Counted from the first letter of the stretch, positions 21,533 through 33,314 are shown. The stretch: 64,000 nt of DNA from Cephalotus follicularis (GCA_001972305.1 BDDD01005147.1:44810-108809), one strand, 5' to 3'. Numbers and translations are program-made. Notes: a model not told the origin generated them from the sequence alone.

Positions 21533-23877
21533 TGTTGGGAATTGGGATAGCATCGGAAGAAAAGCATTTCAGGCAAATAGGGTTTAGGGTGACAAATTTT
21601 AAAAAAATGATTCCAGCAAAGGAATCACCTATAACCATTGCCATAAAATATCCCAATTACATCCAAGGATCACTAATTGATCTATTAAAAGTCCCTAAAG
21701 CCGATTCCAAGCATGGGAAGGGTTCGGGTGCATTAGGGTTTCCAACCCTAAAATCGGCCAACATGGAAAAATGAATTAGAGTGCACACATAACCCTAATC
21801 CATATCCACCTTGCTTCCTACACCCTAAGGGCTTATCACAACAAGATAGGGCTCGGCAAAGCCCTAGCAACAACACTATAAACATATCACAATGTCTAGG
21901 GCTCGGCAAAGCCCTAGCACCAACACACACACCACTTTATCAAAAGAAGAAAAGGTGAAGGAGAAAGTTGATTACCAATGGTCTTTACTCCTTCAAATTT
22001 GTGAGATTTCTTCCTTTGAGTTCCAAACAATCCTTCTTCACATTTATTGCTCCAAGAGGCATGACCAAGAACAAATGGGAAGAGGTTTTGTGAGTTGGTT
22101 CTATCCTAGAAAAACTTAGACAATGAAGGTAGAGATATTGAGGTATCTCCACGTAAAAAGATGTTTAAGAGGGTGAGAGGAAGGTATTTGTAGTTTCACT
22201 CTTCAAGAACTAAGGTGTTCTTCATCTCCTATGTGGAAGTATAAGCTCTCACGACTATGGAGAAAGGAAGAGAGAAAAGAGAGAGTTCGGCCAAGAGAAG
22301 AGAAAAAGATTAGTGTTATGTGTCTAATGAATTCACTAAAGTCATTTTATGTTGTTGCCGTGTGCAACATTGAGATACTCCAACAAATATCTCTTCTCAC
22401 ATTAGCTAACAACCAATGAGAGACCAACAACACATCACACACTCATTTCTCTCATAGGGGTCAGGCCAAGCAAGATTGTGAGACAAACTTTCAATTCCTT
22501 AGTCCTTAAGTAAGTTAACAAAGTCAACATTCTAGAAACACTTAAGAATGAACCAAGAAATAACTAAGTTAGAACCAAGTTACATAAGGCATAAATGGCA
22601 CCATTTGGGCCGACCCAAAGCAAGAACAAACAATGCTAGGGTAAGGCCCAAATCTACTCTCTCTCCATGAAATCTCTGGTCAAGTAACACCTCACAGGTG
22701 TCATCCTCTCACTAAATGACAAGTGTCCCATACACGTCAACTGATTCCAAAACAATGTGGGACCCAAAAGCCCGGTTGGACCCCAGTACGATTATAAATT
22801 TTCTAGAACATCCATAGAGTTCTAGTACGACCATCCCAATAGTCCCCGACTATTAGAATGACCCCGGTATGATTCCCTATCACCCAATGAATCCATGGAA
22901 TCAACCATGTCAATAAGTCGACATCCGACAAAACAATACTTTATCCAATCATCGGCATATGTGTCATGTATCATACATCATTCTTGGCTCCGACAGCGAC
23001 CTAGGGTTTGGAATAATGTACCCCTAGGTAAAACCGTGATAACTATAAATCTATGTGCACACTGAGACTATTGGCAGACTTCTTTGAAAATCCAATTTCC
23101 AGAATGCCTATACCTGATCAGGGTTTTAAGTCTACAACAGACATAAATAATATAGAGCCGATCACTCTTCATACCGGTGTGACAATCCGTTATTGCGCAC
23201 TCGCCCATACATCTCAATGAAGCTCCCACAAAGCCCAAAAACAACCCTTTAGACAGCACGTGGCTAATGCTGGGGAAGGCAGAAATCAAAGCCAAGTAAT
23301 TACAACACAATGCATGCCAGCCACTCAGGTCTAAGGACACAACGTAGCTTACGAATAGTCTACTAGTCACCACAGACTATACACTACCGAGACTATAGGA
23401 ATCCTATGACATAGGTATGACTTTTCAAATAGGTTTTCTATGTTGGTTCTGTTAAGTCACATGCTCTTTAGCATGAACCCCGCATCAGCTTTAGGGTAAA
23501 CCTAAATGGCAATGAGATGATCCATTTACTACACATAAGAGGGCAGGCATAATATGGCAAGTCTTTATGGTTCATCAGTTTCCTTAAGAAAGTGAACCTA
23601 TGACTTGGAACATTCTGTCAGAAGGGAGTAATGATCTCATTCTCATAACCTCCCAGACACGAGATCCAACCCTTTTGCAACAGGACACTATATGTGTATT
23701 CAGTCGACGTTAATCAACTGATCCATTTAAGATGAGTTGGGATATACATATAGTAGGTGGCCATTAACTACTGAAATATGCATATAAAAATGAAAAAAAG
23801 AATTCAGATTGTATAAATAGAAAGTGTTTGTACTTGCATACCACTTCGTGGAATGCAAGGACACCCCTACTATAACA
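21533..23877. mobile_element. LTR-like insertion in C2, TSD GTAGA
   Basis: TGTTGGGAATTGGGATAGCA at the left, ...CTACTATAACA at the right (TGTT/AACA terminal inverted repeat), 2345 bp, flanked by GTAGA at 21528-21532 and 23878-23882. Removing it rejoins C2 between protease and pre-integrase. It holds no pol domain, so it fits a long solo LTR. Near 21841-21920 the phrase agggctcggcaaagccctagca occurs twice. Family and orientation were not recognised; small open frames in it resemble nothing known. Confidence 0.7.
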
Positions 23878-23882
23878 GTAGA

Positions 23883-24330
23883 CCCATCTAGGAATCCGGT
23901 ATAGCACAATCATCATGAGGAAAAAGTAAAGTATAACCAAGATCATATAATTCCCCAATAAAAAGAAGATTAAGAGACAAATTTGGTACAAGATATGTGT
24001 CAGATACAATAAGATTGAAAATATGAATAGTGCCAATATCTCTGAAAGAATAGTAGAGACATCAATCGTGTGGATAAGAGGCCCATTAGGTAAAACATAT
24101 TTAGAGGTCAAAAGAGCAAGATTAGAAGTCATAGGCAGCAAAAAGAGTCAAATAACCAAGAGTTACCTGAAGGGGTAAACATAGAACCTAAATAGGATAA
24201 AACCTGATTGAGCAATGCCTTAAGATCAGCAGCAGATAACTGGTGAAACTTTAAAAATATCTCAGGAGTTGATAAATCTGAGTTAGTCACTACAAAAGTC
24301 CTATGGCCCAAAAGTTTAGATCGAAGAGGT
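23883..24330 (-). pseudogene. C2 copia: protease region
   Basis: Minus strand: SWLFDSFCC (near 24160-24135; family WLxDSGxxxHMT), then SNLALLTSKYVLPNGPLIHT (24125-24065), the usual segment after the copia protease motif. The active-site glycine is changed. Upstream gag was not recognised; C2 is lost at about 24330. Confidence 0.65.
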
Positions 24331-25059
24331 TGCCTCTAACATATATCATATGTGTATATAAAGATTGACAAAAGCAACAATTAAAAGCGCTAAGACCTGA
24401 CATGGATAAAAGCAAAAAGGCTTACCCAAACCCAACACGATAATAACGTAAATGGGTGTAGTCTAAATTTGGTTGAATTATGTGATGATCAATTTGTATA
24501 ACTTGATTTGAGTTTGAATCGTATTTGGGTCAACCCTTGTCAACCCGCTAAACACGTACGAACTCGACCCAAACATGATAAAAACATAACTCGTTGACAA
24601 GAATTGGCACCCATAAAAAGAGGTTATATTTAAAACCTTAGCTCAGATCAGACGTGGCTTGGCTTGATTGATCTGTCTTGGAATGGGCTCGGATCGACTC
24701 TCCTTGGGCTTGTCAGAAAAGCTGGAGAAAGAAGCACAACTACTAGGCAGAAAAGTGTGTAGGCGATTGAAAGAGATCCAATAATTGGATTGAGATAAAA
24801 TTTTACATGCAAATAGATCGGCCTATTTCGAGTCTAACAAAGGTGGTTTTTGTGTGATCATAATTGTAGTCAATGTCGAAAGAAAAAGGGCAAAAATGGT
24901 GGAGAAAGGTGACGACACATCCAACGAAGTTAAGCCGTGAAATTTTTCAGACATGAAGATCAACGTGTTCTGAGTTCAATGTTGCCAAAGGTGTTGAAAG
25001 CAAAGACCAAAAGTAAAAGAAAATCTTTCAGTATTGTAAAGAAGATATCGTAGAACACC
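24331..25059. other. Unassigned intergenic or decayed TE sequence
   Basis: No recognisable protein in six frames. A block near 24420-24600 (acccaaacccaacacg..., acgaactcgacccaaacat) is a phrase typical of plant repeats but not assignable. Probably a junction between C2 and the gypsy remnant that follows. Confidence 0.5.
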
Positions 25060-26730
25060 AAGGTGATTAAACCTTTGGAACATAAATTATTGCCTATGCA
25101 TCTAGGAAGATCAAACTTCATAAGGAAAACTATCCATTACATGATCTTTAATTGGCGTCCATTGTCTTTTCCTTGAAGAAATGGCATCACTGCCTTTATG
25201 GTACCATATTTGATGTCTTCATTGATCATAAGAGTTTGAAGCACCTGTTTACATAGAAAGATTTGAACATGAGACAGGAAATAGTTCGAATTGCTCAATG
25301 ACTACAACTATGAGATATAGTACCATCCACGAAAGGCGGATTTAATCGCTGATACACTGAGTCGCAAGATGGCTTGCATGACACTTTCCTCTATTTATGC
25401 ATAGCCGTTGTTACTTGACAGGATCATAGAAGCTCAGAGTTTTTATACAAAATTATAAATACTGGCAGCAAATACTGAGGGAGAGTTGAAATACTGAGGC
25501 AGAATATGTGTTCTAACCAGCAGTGAATTGAAGGGTGAGCTTTTATCTCAAGCTCATAGATCTCGTTTCTCAATTCATGTAGAGAGTACAAAGATGTACT
25601 AAGACCTTAAACATGAAGAGAGAAACTGTAGAGTTTATATCGTGATGCCTAATTTGACAATAAGTCAAGGCAGAGCATCAAAGGCCACAAGGTTTACTTC
25701 AGTCAATGTTCATTCCCGTGTGGAAGTGAGAACACATCATGACCAACTTTGTCACTAAATTACTTTGACTCTTGGAAACCATTATGCCATTTGGGTCGTG
25801 GTCAATCAGCTCACGAAGTTGGCCCATTTTCTACCTATCTGGCTGACTTATTATATGGTGAGATTAGCTTGGTTGTACATACAAGAGTTTGAAAGAATAC
25901 ACGAGGTGCTGATCAGCATTGTTACAAACAGAGATACCCGTTTCACTTCCAGTTTATGAAGGAAGTTACAAACAACTATGAGTACACAGTTGAGCATCAA
26001 TACTTCATTTCATCCACAATCAGATGGTCAGTCCGAGAGAACTATGCAGACACTGGAAGATATGCTCAGGACATGTGTTATTGTCTTCAAGGTTGACTAG
26101 GAAGAGCATCTTCAACTAACTGGGTATTCCTACAACAACAATTTTCATGTGAGCATCCATATGGCTCCGTATGAAGCCTTGTATGATAGGAGATCTGGAT
26201 AGCAAGTTTGTTGGGATCAGATAGGCAAGAGGAGTATACTGGGATCGGAGATTGAGCAGATCACCTATGAGAAGGTGAAATTGATCATGGATAGAATTCT
26301 TTTGGTAGCTCAAAAACTCGAGAAGAGTTATGCCAATGTTCATCAGAGATGATTGGACTTTCTTGTTCGGGAAAAGTTTTCCTCATACTGTCGCCTATGA
26401 AGGGAGTTATGAGATTTAGAAAGAAAAAGGGAACTTTCACCTCGTTTCACTGGACCGTTTGAGATATTGGAGAGGATCGGTCCACTTGATTTCCGGCTTG
26501 CTTTGCCTCTAGCTTTGTCAGGAGTTCATGATATGTTTCATGTTTCTTAGTTGAGTAGGTACCATTGGAAACCTTCACATGTTATTGACTGCAAACCAAT
26601 ACAGTTGGAGCTAGACTTGTCCTATGGGGAGATACAGATATAGATTATTGACAGCGAGGACCAAGTACTGAAGATCAAAACCATCTCCTAGTTATGGTTC
26701 TATGGTAGCACCACGGTATAAAAGAGTGTA
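25060..26730 (+). pseudogene. Chromovirus-type Ty3/gypsy pol remnant
   Basis: Plus-strand blocks in order: RNase H ([27 protein letters not shown], 25110-25260), integrase zinc region, integrase core (HYAIWVVVNQLTKLAHFLP, VTNRDTRFTSS, 25780-25955), GPY/F-like region (about 26350-26520), SGVHDMFHVS-like text (26520) and a chromodomain-like end (IIDSEDQVLKIKTI, about 26640-26690). Gag, protease and most of RT are absent to the left. Many stops. The C-terminal chromodomain-like segment places it with chromoviruses. Confidence 0.8.
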
Positions 26731-26810
26731 CATGGGCATGCGAGGAGGATATGAGGGAGAAACACCCTCATTTTTTAACCAACAGAGGAATCTAGGGACT
26801 AGATTCCATT

Positions 26811-26823
26811 AAATAGGGGAGGA
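26811..26823 (+). promoter_or_regulatory. Polypurine tract of the chromovirus
   Basis: AAATAGGGGAGGA directly before the LTR start, in the normal place between the end of pol and the 3' LTR. Confidence 0.7.
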
Positions 26824-28907
26824 TTAAAGGCCCTAGAACCATTTGGGTCTATTTACTGTACTGTTAGCATTAACGTTTAGTATTGTACTGATATTTTAAT
26901 TGACTAGACCATAAACTGATTGCCCGAATTGGGGTATTTCATACCCATTTATATGTTTACATGTTTCGATATCTTTTTAATAATTGAATTAGGAATTTAC
27001 ACTGACTTTCGATGAGTAGGACTCAAACCACTCACACCCATATGTCATAAATATTTTACTACCACACATATGCTTTTTTAAACCAACCACTCCTTAAGAA
27101 AATATCTACACTCTCATTCATCTCTCCTTTTTCACATTCTTCTTACCAAGCACAAAATACAAAACTTCTTCTTCTCTTTCCTATTCACTGTCAATCCATT
27201 GGAGACTAAAAAGGGAAGGGTTTTGTTGCTTCTTAATTGATTTCTTGCCTTTACAACTGATTTGGGGTTTGATTGATCCTAAGAACTTGAGTTCTTCCTC
27301 CTTTTTATTGATTTTGACAATGTTCAAGCTCAATATTGACTTGCTAGAGTTTCTCTAATGTAAATGTACCATGGATACATGGTTATTGTTTTATATGATG
27401 CATAAACTAGTTGATTTAACTTATTGAATGAATACTAAATTAAATATAGTATTTTTAGGTCACAATTTAGGGGTTTCTAACGTAATTATTGAAAATATGG
27501 ATTCAATGGCCTAAAACTAGTTTAGAAGTGTTAGGATGATGTTTTAAAATTATCCAAACACTCATAATGTTTTTAAACCTGGGTTTACAACTGAATTGGA
27601 CTAAAAAGGTGATTTCTGTGTCTATTTCCCGAATTTGCGTCAATGCTTTTCCCATAAGAATCGACACAATCACTGTGCATTTCATTTCTGGGTTTAATCC
27701 CATGAAATAGAGTTAATGCTTTTGGAAAATCATTGTCGCAATTGCTAGAAAAATTAACCTGAAAGATATCGACGCAATTTCTTGAGCGTCGATGTCATTA
27801 TTGAAAAAGCATTGATTTAATCTACTGAAAACATCGATGATATTTGCTTTAGCCACAGTGAGTGAAACACAGAAAGGCATCGACGCTTTCCTTGAAAGCG
27901 TCGTCATGACTCTCTGTTTTATTCCCAAACTTGAAGGGTCAGTGGAAAAGCATCGACGTGTTCCCTACTTTTTCCTATTGAAGCTTATTTAATGGCTTTA
28001 ACTAGACATAATGGCTTTTATTCACTGGTAATTAACTCCAATGTATAGGTGCGTATCTATTAGGCTAACACATAGACAGCTATATCTAGCTATGTATCTA
28101 TTGAGATAATTCTTATCAGTTAGGAGATTTAGCTGCGTATTCCTTAGGCTAATCTAGGACAGCAAAGTCAGATCTAATTGCATATTTATTTGTCTGATCT
28201 AGGATAGTTAAATAACCATCTAGTCCGCATTATTCATGACAAAACCATGATGGCTAGATCATCTAAACCTACTTTTTTTGAAGGACTTTCTTCTGTGGGT
28301 TTTAATTGACTAATTTTGATATCAAAGGTCATTAAGTTCTATAATTTTTTTTTAGTGTCTTTGCAAACTTATTATGGATTGTCTGTTAGATAATCGAATT
28401 CGATTGATTGAATATATCCTATTCCTATTCATCGATATGAGACGGTTGTAATAGAAAGGTTAGATCACAACTAGTTTTCATGCATATACCATGACATGTA
28501 TTATTACTGCATAAACTGTTCATTCCATTATGCATGAGGAATATTCTACTTGACCGTATGGCTTCCCATACTTTGGGATGAAGCATTGATAATGTGTACA
28601 GGACATGGAGAAGGGAGTAGCGGATAGTGAGTGAGTTGCCACAGCTGCGTCAGACTAAGAGTTGGCTTTGGATAATGTCTCTTTTATATTCAGATTGTCG
28701 AGACAGTGTTATATTGAATTATACTGAATTGTATGCATGATGCTTATTGTATTAAGAGTACTAAATGAACAATATGTACAAACTTTCTTGAAGTTTTTGA
28801 TATTTTCTCAATTGAGAGACTTAACTTATACTCAATAAATGGACTAAGCGACTGAATAGGACAGAGAGTGACGTCTCGGGCTCGCTCTTCGGACCAAGGG
28901 CGTTACA
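26824..28907 (+). mobile_element. 3' LTR of the chromovirus
   Basis: Starts TTAAAGGCCCTAGAACC (normally TGTAAGGCCC; start mutated) after the PPT and ends CCAAGGGCGTTACA. A leader-like CT-rich stretch lies at 27115-27200. It holds a palindrome array at 27765-27960. The pyrimidine-rich end (tcgggctcgctcttcgg) resembles the reverse complement of the LTR starts at 17563 and 10207. Confidence 0.72.
27765..27960. repeat. CATCGACGCTTTC/GCGTCGATG palindrome array
   Basis: Words: atatcgacgcaattt, gagcgtcgatgtc, aacatcgatgat, ggcatcgacgctttc, gaaagcgtcgtc, agcatcgacgtg. The pair ggcatcgacgctttc / gaaagcgtcgtcat (27882-27906) can fold into a hairpin. It lies about 600-850 bp after the leader, in the transcribed part. 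Confidence 0.82.
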
Positions 28908-30262
28908 GTTATTAAGATAACCTACATAAACATATAGTGGGCTGGGGGGCCGAGGGGGAAGAGTTGAGACTTGGTATAGATATCTTCCACACCATATTTA
29001 TGGAAAATCAAACATAATTTATCAAAGAAATCACTCAAAAGTTAGGTCAAAACCCAAATTACATTTCTAATACTTCAAATCTCAACCTCAAAACAAACCA
29101 ATTTTACCTATTTCTCTATTTTAGTCAAGCAATTCAATACTCAAATATATTTCAATATACATAATTGAGGCAATAAAATAAGCTCAAAATGCATTATCGT
29201 TCATAGAATATAGAAATCTCTATCTCAAAGCAAAAACCATTGAAAACTTGAAGAAAACATGGAGAGCTAGAAAGAACAATCCAATCTCCAACACTTTTAT
29301 CTTCAAACACGACTTCAAAGTATCGAAAAAGGAAGAAACAAGCTATCTCTCTCTCTCATGCAAACGACACACACAAGGAGAATCAAACTACTACAAAAAA
29401 AAAAGGTTTTGTAGTCTAAATCCCAAGACCAACTTAAGTAAAACAAGGGTGTAAAGGTTCTTTCTAAAACCCCAAAAGGCCCCCTACACATATAAAACCA
29501 TTTAACACCAATTAAACCCTAAACAAACAATCAATATAATAAGCATCAACAATATATTTTATACCCTATAATACATTGGTTAAAATAACACTAAGCCATA
29601 ATGCAGTACAATAATCAGTACAGTAAACACTTGGTAAACATTTAATGCAATTCAGTAGAGGCTGCTTAGGTCCGGTCCTCACAGATTTGCATTCACTAAC
29701 TATCTCTAATCAACGACTGCTTGACATAGCAGTTGTTGAGGTAAGTGCGACCCGGATATTAACTGCTACTTTGGCGAGTCCCTACGTACTCACTAATACC
29801 AACTTAACGATTGTTAGGTTCTCTTTAGGCAGTCTTTAAAGAGACAGTTTCTTGTAGGGAATGTGACCTCTGGCCGCTTAAACAAATGGTGTGGGATACT
29901 GCTATTAATTAAAAATTTTGTATTCAACTCCATTACTTGCATGTTCATCACTTCTTATACTTCACCAGTTACTCATTCTTGATTACCTCTATCAAGAAGT
30001 TCAATAATAACTAAGTTTATAAATTTATCAACTCTTATGTTACTCCATATATTTTTAGCACACGATAATTATAAATGAAATAAACTTAAGAGAACTCAGG
30101 ATAAGTAAAATAGAGCATGAGTAAGGACTTTTAGACATAAATCCGCAGTCGACTCATATTTTTATTCCAACAAACTTCTCACGAAGCTTATGATTTTATT
30201 CTCAATTACATGTTTCTAATGAAGCATTGGTAAAACATTACAAAGTACTTCAGATAACACGA
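28908..30262. other. Unassigned, probably another LTR fragment
   Basis: No protein recognised. The part 28930-29640 has the texture of a minus-strand gypsy LTR (poly-A-rich leader, ttaaaccccaaaaggccccctac...tataaaacc near 29470-29500), but neither end is clear. 29640-30262 shows nothing that can be named; it is the 3' flank of the peptide gene. Confidence 0.4.
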
Positions 30263-31350
30263 TTATTTCATAGACATAGATATGCTGCTTCTATTGTGAT
30301 CAGGATGAGATTCAGTTTCACCATGATCAACTTTCCTTCTGGCATAACCTCAAGGAGCCTTGCTGTCAGAGATAATGGGTATTGTTGGCATAGGAACATC
30401 AATTGCGAGTTTCATACCTTGAGATATCGATCCTGCAAAATGGAAGTGTCACTTAAACACGGTTTAAATAATTGACCGAATTGAACAAGAACTACTCATG
30501 CAAGTATTTTAAAGTTTGACCGATTAGATTCTTCCATTCAATTACGATTCTGATATGCATAAGATGTAAAATGTTGAATGATATTTATTTAATAAATTAT
30601 ATTCTTCTTCAGTTTTAGGAAGATATGAAGATAAAGAGAAATACTAGAAAGCAAGTGCAATAATTTTGAATGATTCAAAACTTGGAAAACGTGGTGATGT
30701 GAGATGAGGTGGAGCTTTAATCCATTCGATATTAACTCCATTTTCATTGTAAGAACTTGAGCTTCTCATTTAAAATTGAAGAGTTAATAAACTGAGGGGT
30801 CACTTTAACAATGTTTTAATATATACCTAAACGGACAAAGAACCGTTCATTCAAGCAAATTGTTGCATGACCGAATTGATTTTGCTGGTCCAATCCCATT
30901 CTTATGAAATGATATTGTATTCTATATATTAGAAGTTACTTCAATTTTTGAAAGATAAGAAGATCTAAGAACAACAACCACAATAACAAAAAAGACTTGA
31001 CCAAAGTAAGGCAAACTACCACTTGATCATCAAGCTGGGAGGGCTTCCTTTAGTATTTATAAATAATCAACTACATTTATACGAAATAAAAGTGCTCAAT
31101 TAAACAAATCATGTTGTGCATTGCTTGCCAAAATCTATTGCAACCTTTTCTTTCATTAATTTGAACACACATTGGACATGATAACAGATAAGCGTGCATG
31201 AGATTAAACATTATAACTTATGAAGTTGAAGTGATCAATTAATAAGACAAAATAGAGAAGCTCACCCAATTCTCTGGCTACAACCGTAGAGGAGACGAGA
31301 AGGATGATAGCAAATAGAAAACCAAAGAGAAGGAAAACTTTGGAACCCAT
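30263..31350 (-). pseudogene. Two-exon small secreted peptide gene, GRP-like signal peptide, stop in exon 2
   Basis: Exon 1 (31350-31266) encodes a 25-28 residue signal peptide MGSKVFLLFGF...VVARE, the kind found in plant glycine-rich/GRP-type secreted proteins. It ends in a GTGAGC donor; an 833-bp intron runs to a TTTTGCAG acceptor at 30433, and phase 1 is kept. Exon 2 (30432-30263) is open except for a TGA at 30352-30350: about 27 residues before it and 28 after it in the same frame, ending TAA. The C-terminal part has RRKVDHGETESHPDHNR; DHG-E---HP-H aligns loosely with the PSY-type motif DYGDPSANPKHDP, with His in place of the sulfated Tyr. That match is weak. No glycine-rich region exists. 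A TATA box lies 77 bp upstream. Either a recent pseudogene, a shorter peptide, or a mis-assigned exon 2. Confidence 0.55.
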
Positions 31351-31426
31351 TTCTTATTCAATTATAAGCTCTCTATTAAAAATAGCTATTGAGGAAAAGG
31401 ATGAGAAAACAAATGCTTGAGCATCT

Positions 31427-31437
31427 CTATTTATAGA
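31427..31437 (-). promoter_or_regulatory. TATA box of the small peptide gene
   Basis: TCTATAAATAG on the minus strand, 77 bp before the ATG at 31350, a normal distance for a plant promoter with a short leader. Confidence 0.7.
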
Positions 31438-31569
31438 CCGTAAAATAGAGATCTACAAAAAAAGAAGCGTAATGTGATATTAATTTGGTGAAATATAAGT
31501 CTCACATAAGCCATCAGTTTTAAGAGAAAAAAAGGTTACTCATCTTAATAATATATTTATCGTAAAACT

Positions 31570-32203
31570 AGACTCGAAAACTCTAACAACCTAATAATAA
31601 AGTTTAATCAAGTAAACACACACAAGACAATAAAGATAAATCGACACAAAATTTACGTTGTTCAATCAATGTGATCTACGTCCACGAGCAGAGGTGATAT
31701 GCTTCTTTCACTATCTAAATATGAGATTACAATGAGTTTCTTACAATCCCTTAGCCCTTGTTACATCCAGAAAGACCCACTTTCTAGTGCAAAATCAGCT
31801 GACGGCTGATATCTCTCTTGTTGCTCTCTTCTTTTTGACCTAAGGAAAACTTCCATATTTATACAAGTCGCGGGGCAGTCGGCTGGACATAAAATCCAGT
31901 CGACTGTCTCCCCAAAGCACTCGACTGTCTCCCGAGGCAGCTGACTATTTTTGTTAAACGGATTTCCCAAGTCGCGTCGACAGTCGGCTGTCATCAGACA
32001 CAGCCGACTGTCAAGATAATCCAGTCGACTGTCCAACCTAGACAACCCACTAGATTCTGCAGATTGCAAACAGCTCCAGGCCCTGCATTCCAGTTGGCTG
32101 CCCATCCTTTGCAAGTGACTGCCCATCCAATCCAGTCGAATGTCCAACCCTGATAGCCGACTGGATTCTGCAGAATTGTAGAAAATTTCAGCCAAACTCA
32201 ACA
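31570..32203 (-). mobile_element. Tork-like copia LTR, minus strand
   Basis: On the minus strand it starts at 32203 TGTTGAGTTTGGCTGAAATT, has a CAGTCGACTG array, a TATAAATA at 31863-31856, and the gatcaatgtgatctacgtccacg block (31665-31688) also found in the C3 LTRs. The left end near 31570 is uncertain and no duplication was found. No internal region attached. Confidence 0.65.
31870..32170. repeat. CAGTCGACTG palindrome array
   Basis: About eleven words of the type (c)cAGTCGACTGtc: tccagtcgactgtc twice exactly, with cagtcggctgg, actcgactgtc, cagccgactgtc, ccagttggctgcc, ccagtcgaatgtcc and others. It lies directly upstream of the TATA box, in U3. Confidence 0.9.
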
Positions 32204-32407
32204 ATATTAATTTTTTTGTGTAAGAGTTTTATAGTGAGAATGGAATGTTGATTTGCTCTTTAAATATCAAATTAAAAGAGTATCAGAATTTGTAATATCA
32301 ATGAAAGAATTATTCTTTTTTGCTAATATTTTGCTTACTGCTCATTGTTTTTCCATGTAAACTTGATAGCTTTCCTTGGAATACAAATATTTTTACAAAA
32401 CTAAGAA

Positions 32408-33132
32408 TTTGTTTGTTTAGAAAAAAATAATTTTTTGAGAAATTTCTTTTCTAGAAAATATGTTATTTTGCTGTGTTTTTAGTGTATAATACATAAAATA
32501 TTTTTTATTATTTGGAATACACTCTGAAAATATTTTCTTTTTATTAAAATAAAATCATTTTTCTCCATTAACATATGAATACTAAAAAATATAGCAAATA
32601 TATTTTATAAAATTAAAAGCATGATATCTAAGTTCAAATTGGTAGCATCATACTACTAAATAATACCCAAGTATTATTTACTAGATTTGGGGGTCAGATT
32701 TTTCTGATGGGATTCCGATAAAAATACAAAGTTGCAGAAAATATATTAGATTTTTGTCCAAATCTCCATTTTAAAAAAGAAATATCACAATTGCTATATA
32801 TATATATATATATATAGCATACAAAAGGTCAAATGATTCATCAAAACACACTTGGAGAGAGAGAGTGTTGTGGGGGAGGGAGAAAAGGAGAGAGAGGGGG
32901 AGAGAGAGAAAGAGAGATTGATTTGTTTACCATTATTTTGTTGTGCGTTTTTTTTAATCGTCAGAGATAAATAAGAGAAAAAATGTTTTCCCTTTTTCTT
33001 AAAGGAAAACATTTTCCAGTATTTATGTTAACATTTTCCGTTGACCGAAAATTATTTTCCTTTAACTTATTTTTTAAAGGTTACCAAACATAGAAAAATA
33101 GAGAAATTATTTTTCTCTAAATAAACGGAACC
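32408..33132 (-). mobile_element. MITE-like non-autonomous element, copy B
   Basis: Reverse-complement copy of the element at 50313-50975: shared blocks include ggtaac.tt..aaaataa, cggtcaacggaaaatgttaa, aaaacattttccc and a CT-rich run (32855-32920). The ends are inverted, ttgtttgtttagaaa...tttctctaaataaacgg. It carries a (TA)n run at 32796-32816. Non-coding. Confidence 0.7.
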
Positions 33133-33314
33133 CAAATAAGTAAATGATAGGGATACATAAAAAATGCAAATTTTTTGTTAAGTGGACCGTAGTAGGCATT
33201 CTGGATCTTATTTCTGTTAAACAATTATTCAACTAACTTGTATGTAATTGGTTTCATCTTTGATCTTGAAAATACATTATACAAAATGCTTATTATAAAA
33301 ATACGGTTACTTAT
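33133..33314. other. Duplicated non-coding segment, copy 1 (left half)
   Basis: Resembles 49760-49840 and 59490-59566 (gtatgtaat.g...tcatctttgatct.aaaa). It continues at 45217 on the far side of the Tat element, so the Tat element landed inside this segment. CTTAT at 33310-33314 is the left target-site duplication. Confidence 0.65.

Noticed and set aside
23068-23373. 101-residue open frame
   Set aside because: Inside the LTR-like insertion 21533-23877, no motif and no support from a second copy.
30263-30432. Firm assignment of the peptide gene to PSY, RGF or GRP families
   Set aside because: Only four of 13 motif residues agree with PSY, the key tyrosine is absent, and there is no glycine-rich region; kept as an unnamed secreted-peptide candidate.
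31761-32204. 147-residue open frame on the minus strand
   Set aside because: It covers the CAGTCGACTG array of the Tork-like LTR and its U3; repeat-driven.
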